Positions 8,950 through 14,455 of a stretch of 14,455 nt of DNA are shown here, piece by piece. How positions within the stretch are numbered: the first letter of the stretch is position 1; every line of letters begins with the position of its first letter. The position numbers and the translations under genes are program-made. The notes below the pieces were generated by a model, which saw only the letters and a program-made list of their open reading frames with translations, made no database searches and had not been told where the DNA came from. The stretch spans positions 87,906 through 102,360 of the forward strand of contig NW_003154739.1 of assembly GCF_000003605.2 (NCBI RefSeq). Direction: 5' to 3'. Origin of the DNA: Saccoglossus kowalevskii (Eukaryota; Hemichordata; Enteropneusta; Harrimaniidae).

Positions 8950-9838
8950 CCGTAGTTAATGATTAACAAAACTAACCTACTATACAGTGTCACAGCATTA
9001 CACCTTGTAACTGTTGAACCATCGATGTGCTTCTCATAAACCTCGGGTCAATACCATAACATCTTGAATCTATGTGGACTTGATGGAGATCAACCATTTG
9101 AAATCATAGGGGTGGAGGGTGGCTGAAAGAGATGGATCAGTGCAATATTGTTTTGCGGTGTCCCTCACGTACATTTTAATTGTTCTTGAATGTGTCGACG
9201 TTTTGCTGCACCACCTTGCATAGATTTTTTTCAGTGACAAGCTTGCAATTTTTTAAACAAATTTTCCAGCCAGCCCCATAATTTTTAATTTTTCAAATAT
9301 CACGTTATAATAAAATAATACACTTCATCTAGACATTCGCTTTATGCAGTACATTCCTTTGAATTTGAAAATCATCCCTCACACATTACAACCAACATCG
9401 TTTCGGTCATACCACAGTATGAAAATAACATGAAAATGAAAAGTATTGGCATATACTGTGTATTTTCGTGTATTGTTGGTGCTTTCGGAGAGTACATATC
9501 TTGTTGTTTTGTTTGGATTAATATAGTTCACTATACTACGAGATATGAATAACAGTTTATCAAGTCCTGTCATGATTAGTGACATTTCAAATTAGGAATG
9601 TGTATTACCTATATAAAGACTATGAAGATGTTTGGCACTAAGTGTAGTCCTATAGCACGAGATAAGTAAAATAGTCATTTAGATAACTGAATAGTAACTC
9701 ATTTGCTTTAACAGACTTTAGTAAATAAATAGCAAAAATACATTTCGGACATGTGACGCCATCATTCCGAGTACCCAGCATTATGATTTTTGTGCGCCAT
9801 ACAGTGTTCGAAATTGGATTTGCTGTCGTTTTATTAAC
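8950..9838. other. Intergenic stretch between divergent genes
   Basis: No exon is recognised. The minus-strand frame at 9379-9585 has no domain. A TATATAAAG motif lies at about 9610-9618 on the plus strand, 345 bp before the NUDT19 ATG; it could be an upstream core promoter but may be chance in AT-rich DNA. Confidence 0.45.
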
Positions 9839-9849
9839 AACATGGCGGC
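9839..9849 (+). promoter_or_regulatory. YY1-type motif AACATGGCGGC at the NUDT19 promoter
   Basis: AACATGGCGGC matches the YY1 consensus AAnATGGCGGC, which sits at or just after transcription starts of many TATA-less animal genes. It is 123 bp before the NUDT19 start codon, so the NUDT19 transcript may begin close by. Confidence 0.5.
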
Positions 9850-9927
9850 GTGCCTGGACACGAGAATCTGATGTCAGGTAAAACTTTACGTACTCATCAT
9901 TTCTCTACTGTTTTGATACACCATTAA
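9842..9927 (+). other. Two short upstream ORFs in the putative NUDT19 leader
   Basis: ATG at 9842 opens a 9-codon frame, MAACLDTRI, ending with TGA at 9869-9871. A second ATG overlaps that stop (TGATG) at 9871 and opens an 18-codon frame that ends in TAA at 9925-9927. If the leader includes this DNA unspliced, both could reduce or tune translation of NUDT19. CAG|GTAAAA at 9875 could also be a 5'-UTR donor. Confidence 0.35.
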
Positions 9928-9961
9928 TGCCAGGACGGGAAAAGTTAACAGTAAAGGTTAA

Positions 9962-10645
9962 ATGACGAAACTTTTACAGAATTGGCGGGAAGCAGCCTCC
10001 TTGATTCTCGCCGCAAAAGTTCGCAACACCGCGGCGGTGGCGTCCTGCAGTCAAAATGACTACCGAATTCTAATGCTTGAACGGCACGGTAAAAGCAGGT
10101 TCATGCCGAACACGTACGTCTTCCCTGGAGGTGTAATCGACAAAGCCGACTTTTCCAGTGATTGGCTCGACCTGTTTTCACGGCATGGTTGTAAACCAAC
10201 TATTTTCGACCCAATTCTGAACATTAAAGGACAGCGCCCTCAATTGATGACAGCCACTCGTTCGTCGCAAGTGTCAAACGAGCTGGCATTTCGGATTTGT
10301 ACCATACGGGAAACTTTCGAGGAATCTGGAATATTACTGACGAAAGATGCTGCAAACATCAACACTGAAACGGCAACCCCTAGTCTTTCCTATGAATATA
10401 AGCATCCTTTCTCAGCCGATGACCTGGAGAACTGGAGACTGCGTGTCCATAATAATGCGCATGAGTTTATTCAGCTGTGTCGTCATATCAACCATGTTCC
10501 CGACGTCTGGTCACTCTTGGAGTGGTCCAATTGGTTGACGCCTGCTGATTTAGGCCCATTGCGTTACAATACCATGTTCTATATCTGCTGTGTGGATTCA
10601 GTACCTGATGCATATTATGACGAAAGAGAAATGTCAAACTTAAAA
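9962..10645 (+). CDS. NUDT19 exon 1 (residues 1-228)
   Basis: The exon is 228 codons, from ATG to NLK, with donor AAA then GTGAGT in phase 0. It carries the whole split Nudix box. Reading past the donor gives an unrelated, intron-coded tail to 10762 and should not be annotated as protein. Confidence 0.93.
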
Positions 10646-11821
10646 GTGAGTATGATTGGCACTGTGTCACAAAAGCAGAGGAAGGGTTTGCATGGAAGTT
10701 GCAGCCACCCATGTAAAATAAAAAAAACATTATTTTATATAAAAAAAATAAATAGTAATTGAGACAATCGTAAGTATACATCTTATAACTACATATAATA
10801 TAGACACCAATGGTAAATTTTTATGGGTGGTACATCATAGTAGGATGACCATAACTTGTTATCTGTGTTTGAATATTACCACATTTTCCCAATGGTGATA
10901 TCTACAGTCTTATCATGCAATTGATGACTATGTATCCGTGCTTCAAAAGAATACTGGCCTAAGCACTGAAGAACTACAAGTTCTGATGAGGGACAGGGAA
11001 TTGTGGAGGAAGCTGACCATGGAACCGGGTGTGCCCGATTGATGATGATAATGATCTTGCAATTATATCTCAAAAAAATATATATATTATTAGAAGCTGT
11101 TATTGTTTGATACCGTCATTATTAATTCAAGATATTGAATTCCTTTGAATTGAATAGTATCATTTTTGTCTTTTTTTTTTCAAATTTTCTCATTCGCCTT
11201 AACAACAAGTATTGTGTTTTCAAATGTTTCAGTGGTTGTCACCTATGGATGGTCTGTCATTATTTAAACAAGAATCAATTCTACTGGCACCACCACAATC
11301 ATATGAGCTTTCCAGGCTCTGTAATTATTCAAATATTAAAGATCTCCATGAATTTACTGTGAATAGAAGTGATAAAGGCTGTGAATTTCTATTTCCTGTG
11401 AGAGTGAATGCAGCAGATGGTATCATATCTTTGATTCCAGGTAAACAAATAAGATATATGGGGTACTTTCATGTCATGTGATTATAATGTAGTATCATGT
11501 GACTGATACCAGATCATGTGACTAACAGCTTTTGTGAGCGATGTCATGTGACTGATGTCATATGTCTAACTGATTTTGTTCCGGTGTCTTACAGGTGATG
11601 ACATGTATCCTAAACAGCCTGATTTAGTAGGTGAGAGAGAAATTATAGAAATAGAACAGTCTGTGGTAGAGAATCGACAGTCTACTAAGAATTTAAACCG
11701 TGTTGAACTGCTTGGTGTATTCAATCATGATTTTCATTGTAACGTTTCACCTGCATATGGCCATGTTAAACCAATTTTAATGTCAAATATAATGAAGAAT
11801 CTGGAAAAATGTAAACTTTGA
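9962..11821 (+). CDS. NUDT19: NUDT19, peroxisomal CoA diphosphatase, three exons, complete
   Basis: The exons are 9962-10645, 11233-11440 and 11595-11821, joined in frame to 372 residues; human NUDT19 is about 375. The family cleaves CoA and acyl-CoAs to 3',5'-ADP and (acyl-)4'-phosphopantetheine in peroxisomes. Visible: WREAASLILAAK (8-19), LERHGKSRFMP (39-49), the first half of the Nudix box FPGGVID (54-60), then the roughly 50-residue insertion typical of NUDT19, and the second half RETFEESG (116-123) with metal-binding Glu residues. WSLLEWSNWLTP (183-194), WLSP (229-232) and APPQSYE (247-253) are further family blocks. The C-terminus CKL is a peroxisomal PTS1 variant. An in-frame TAA directly precedes the ATG, fixing the start. 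The assignment is firm; the acyl-CoA preference is not readable here. Confidence 0.95.
10902..11042 (+). mobile_element. Probable LINE 3' end (5'-truncated copy) in NUDT19 intron 1
   Basis: An open frame of 46 codons ends LQVLMRDRELWRKLTMEPG plus a few residues and TGA. The D-R-x-x-W-R block near a stop resembles the C-terminus of many LINE reverse transcriptases. After the stop comes GATGATGATAATGAT, consistent with the simple-repeat tails of RTE-like elements. No reverse-transcriptase core is present. It could instead be a fragment of another repeat. Confidence 0.45.
11233..11440 (+). CDS. NUDT19 exon 2 (residues 229-298)
   Basis: The acceptor AATGTTTCAG is followed by WLSPMDGLSLFKQESILLAP. 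The exon ends ATTCCAG, donor GTAAAC, phase 1. The block that selects the product end, LLAPPQSYELSRL, is conserved in NUDT19. Confidence 0.93.
11474..11551. promoter_or_regulatory. Four TCATGTGA motifs in NUDT19 intron 2
   Basis: TCATGTGA occurs at 11474-11481, 11495-11502, 11514-11521 and 11544-11551, often inside a longer TCATGTGACTGA unit, with a degenerate fifth at 11558. They fill much of a 154-bp intron. The octamer is the M-box E-box class bound by MITF/TFE and USF factors. Spacing of 19 to 30 bp suggests a small degenerate minisatellite; binding is inference. A further copy is at 12473-12480. Confidence 0.5.
11595..11821 (+). CDS. NUDT19 exon 3 (residues 298-372), ends in PTS1
   Basis: The acceptor GGTGTCTTACAG is followed by GT completing Gly298, then DDMYPKQPD, matching the family's LxPGDxxY segment. 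NLNRVELL (331-338) is a second conserved block. The C-terminal tripeptide is CKL, then TGA at 11819-11821. Confidence 0.92.
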
Positions 11822-12722
11822 AGACTCTGTCAAGCTAGAATAATGCTTCCTGATCCTGTACAGTCAATACTTGAGTCACTTGTATGAAAATATTTGTATA
11901 CACGGCACATTTTATTTGCTTTACTTCAAAGTTAACTGAGTCTAGTTAACTATACATAAGTAGTTTAGCTATGCACTGTGTTTGACATAAGTATTCCGTT
12001 GCTACAATACCAGCTTGTTAGTATGAAAACTATTGTTTTTTGTGTTGCTGGGATCAAGCAAGTTTATATTCAACTACAAGTACTACCGGTATGTTAGGTA
12101 TTCCCATAGGGGGCGCTGTTCACTAGTCATCTGGATGCTGTGCATGAATGAATACAATGGAGAAGCTTCTTTATTGATTAAGTCTTCTGATCAAAATGTT
12201 TAAAGTATAATTATTATATTAAATATTAATATTTCGATTTTAAAAATACTTAAATGGGGTTGACATAATGTACAATTTACTAAATCTGTATTTTACGCAA
12301 GTTCATTAGTTCAAAGCGTTAATTATTCATATTTAATATAAATAAAAACAGACAACATAGATTCAGTAATGTGCTATTTTCTTTCTTTTTATGTGTGCTT
12401 ATGTAAAATTTGACCTCCTGTCAGTGACAACCTGTGTTTTATTTCACAAAAGTGCACAATAAAATGTGTATGTCATGTGACTTTTGTAATTCTGAGCAAG
12501 CTATACTACCAAATGGATTACGCCAGCAATGGTGAGGGATGTTAGGTATTATGACCATATTCATAACAACCAGCGCAAAGCAATATACTGTAAAACCATT
12601 TTTTGTCACTGTTTTTTATATATTGAGCTATTTACTTGGCTTTTCAAGGATACATCGAGTTCTGTTGTTATTTTACATGTTCACACGGATTTATTTCAGT
12701 GGATCTTCCCCATCAACAAAAA
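11822..12722. other. NUDT19 3' UTR and downstream flank
   Basis: No further exon is recognised. Candidate AATAAA signals lie at 12341-12346 and 12458-12463 and an ATTAAA at 12218-12223; which one is used cannot be decided. The plus-strand frames at 12529-12736 overlap each other and have no domain. Confidence 0.45.
12103..12120 (+). promoter_or_regulatory. CTCF-like motif downstream of NUDT19
   Basis: CCCATAGGGGGCGCTGTT closely fits the CTCF core CCAnnAGGGGGCGCT. It is a GC-rich island in strongly AT-rich DNA, about 280 bp past the NUDT19 stop. CTCF and its motif are conserved across bilaterians. Short GGGGGCGC blocks also occur in dispersed repeats, so this is a candidate only. Confidence 0.4.
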
Positions 12723-12947
12723 TTAAAAACCAATGAATAACGCATTTACAGTATTTTCTTCAATTTGAGCTTTTCTTTCTTTGAAGGTGATGGAGTTCAA
12801 TTCTTCATAGGCAATTGCATTTTCGACTTCTTTTTGAAAACTGCTTGGCCAATAGCTTAGATACTTGATATGTAGGACACTGGGATAGACCTCCAAGATT
12901 GCATGACAATATCTTTTCAATTCTCTGCTCTTAGCACATATTCCCTG
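12723..12947 (-). pseudogene. Unidentified coding-like fragment, better-preserved copy
   Basis: An uninterrupted minus-strand frame of 74 codons includes KRYCHAILEVYPSVLHIKYL, then YWPSSFQKEVENAIAYEELN, and a charged stretch FKERKAQIEENT. It looks protein-like and has a diverged, stop-ridden relative at 4441-4600 on the same strand. It starts after a stop, with no ATG and no good polypyrimidine tract; a donor-like ACT then GTAAAT follows IEENT. I do not recognise the family. It may be an exon of a gene extending right, or a piece of an old mobile element. Confidence 0.4.
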
Positions 12948-13170
12948 TTAATATGCTGTTGCACAAAACATTTTTTACACTTCTATATGCGAGATTTTTC
13001 ATGGTAGTGTATCATTCAAAAACACTATATTCATACTGACATCTTAATATACAGTTAACACAATACATGTTATTTTAATTGTTTAATTTAATAAATAATA
13101 TGTTACTCATTGTTATATAATACATATATAATAATAAATAATCACACAAATTTCAGTTTTGTTCATTTTT
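12948..13170. other. AT-rich stretch without recognisable content
   Basis: Very AT-rich sequence leads up to the hairpin that starts the next repeat. No exon or motif is recognised. Confidence 0.5.
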
Positions 13171-14130
13171 AGCTCCCGTGAAACGGAGCTTATGTGGTAC
13201 CGGTGTCTGTGACTCTGTGACTAAAATTTGTTCCACTGATAACTCAAGATCTACAATTTCAATTCAAATGAAATTTGGCACACAGCTAATATATGATGAG
13301 TAGATGCGCTGATTAGATTTTGGTGCAATTCCATGCTTATTAATTAGTCAATTATTGCAATAATTAGTCCCCATTCAGACGCAGTATCTGTATCTTAGAA
13401 ATGCCTGGACCAATCACAATCAAACTTCACACATACATCATATATGATATTATACATATGCACATCAATTTGTTTTACGATGTGATTCAAGATGGCCGAA
13501 TGACGGCCATTTTGTGCTAAAAATCCTAAAAATCAAGCATTTCTCGGCTATTTACAGATGGATTTTGTTCAAACTTGGTATATACATTAGACATTATGGG
13601 ACCTTGATGCAAATAATTTTGTTTTTCAGATAAGATCCAAAATGGCCGACTGGCCATTATGTTCAATTTTAAATATTCATTATACATATACATCATGTCA
13701 TAGATATACAGATATATTGGTTTGACGATCCTATTCAAAATGGCCGAATAGTGGTCATTTTTGTGCTAACAATTCATCAAATATCAAGCATTTTTGGCAT
13801 TTATGGATGGATTTCTTTCAAACTTGGTACATACATTAGACATTACGGGTTCCTAATGCACATCCTTTTATTTTTCAGATTGGATTCAAAATGGCCGACT
13901 GGTGGCCATTTCGTTTTAATGATTGGGCTTCTAGAGCCATATCTCTGAAATGCTTTGACTGATTATATTCAAATTTTATATATTCGTTATACATCACATT
14001 TTATATATACATGTATTCAAAATGGCTGATTTTGAATGCTGTTCCAGAGCAATATCTCTCAATATGGACAAGTACTTGTTTGACGATCAGATACAAAAAA
14101 ATCATATTCCTGACATGGTTATATTCCAGC
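13171..14130 (+). repeat. Hairpin-headed repeat with tandem units of about 249 bp
   Basis: It starts with AGCTCCCGTGAAACGGAGCT (13171-13190), a hairpin followed by TATG. From 13401 it matches the repeat at 2355 closely. AATGGCCGAC recurs at 13641 and 13890 (249 bp apart), and the ATGGCCGAAT blocks at 13491 and 13739 are 248 bp apart, so at least two units stand in tandem. A third, eroded unit is hinted at by AATGGCTGAT at 14021. The right boundary is uncertain. Open frames within it are repeat-derived. Confidence 0.75.
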
Positions 14131-14455
14131 CATATTACTACAAACAAAACTATTTATCTTAAATTTGATAACAAACAGGGACTGTGCCATGCATGGCTTG
14201 TTAATTTATAACTTAAAGTCTTTAAAGTTTCTTAACAAATATTTGACTAGGGTGAGTAGCTTAATTTGCATATTGCAATAACGTATTCTGTCGCCAAAAA
14301 AAACTGGTAGTATTTCATTGGAAGGTCTGCAAATTTGCGAATTTTAGTATATAATGATTTATTATATCATGATTGATGTTATTTGAGCAGATACAGCATC
14401 TAAAAACATCAAATGTATGCGAGTATGGGGAGTACGCATGCGCAGTTACAAGAGT
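14131..14455. other. Gene-free right edge with NRF1-like motif
   Basis: No exon is recognised. ACGCATGCGCAG at 14434-14445 fits the NRF1 consensus YGCGCAYGCGCR except at one position, and may mark a promoter just beyond the window. Confidence 0.35.

Noticed and set aside
9610-9618. TATATAAAG as the NUDT19 TATA box
   Set aside because: It is 345 bp before the ATG in AT-rich DNA; the YY1-type motif nearer the ATG fits the usual TATA-less promoter better. Kept only as a note.
10347-10781. Open frames on both strands inside NUDT19 exon 1 and intron 1
   Set aside because: They are shadows of the NUDT19 frame, with no domain of their own.
1-14455. CRISPR arrays, tRNA or rRNA genes, bacterial operons
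   Set aside because: No spaced direct-repeat array and no tRNA B-box with a cloverleaf were seen; spliced genes show that this is eukaryotic DNA.

Overview
The window is animal nuclear DNA: AT-rich, with two multi-exon protein genes split by short GT-AG introns (154 to 587 bp), long gene-free stretches, and decayed interspersed repeats. The conserved gene products (an ENPP6-type phosphodiesterase and NUDT19) and the style of the repeats (tandem units carrying ATGGCCGA/ATGGCCGAC blocks, and repeat ends that fold into hairpins) suggest a marine invertebrate. A hemichordate, other invertebrate deuterostome or lophotrochozoan would fit; I cannot name the species.

Layout from left to right. Positions 1-1289 are a diverged copy (A) of the DNA lying just upstream of the ENPP6-like gene (copy B, 8021-8949); copy A carries about 470 bp that B lacks. 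Positions 1290-5263 hold no intact gene. They contain a GAATTCCGG-rich palindromic cluster, a THAP-type zinc-finger remnant directly abutting a hairpin-headed repeat, a frameshifted glutathione S-transferase N-domain remnant, and a stop-ridden coding-like fragment that has a better-preserved relative at 12.75 kb. Positions 5264-7979 on the minus strand carry a complete five-exon ENPP6-like gene. I assembled it by hand from splice sites: every junction keeps frame, giving 438 residues with all the metal ligands, a Ser nucleophile, a signal peptide and a GPI-type tail. Positions 9962-11821 on the plus strand carry a complete three-exon NUDT19 gene of 372 residues ending in the peroxisomal signal CKL. 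Its intron 1 holds what looks like the 3' end of a LINE, and its intron 2 holds four TCATGTGA motifs. Beyond it lie the NUDT19 3' region with a CTCF-like motif, the better-preserved coding-like fragment, a repeat with a period near 249 bp, and an NRF1-like motif at the right edge.

The two genes are divergent, with about 2 kb between their start codons, and both could touch phospholipid or CoA turnover: ENPP6-type enzymes release phosphocholine from choline lipids outside the cell, and NUDT19 hydrolyses CoA inside peroxisomes. Nothing in the sequence shows that they work together. The best lead beyond the two genes is the duplicated 5' flank at the left edge. It predicts a paralogous ENPP gene just outside the window on the minus strand, making this one member of a tandem family. 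I see no CRISPR array, tRNA, rRNA or intact mobile element. I do not claim an undescribed system here.
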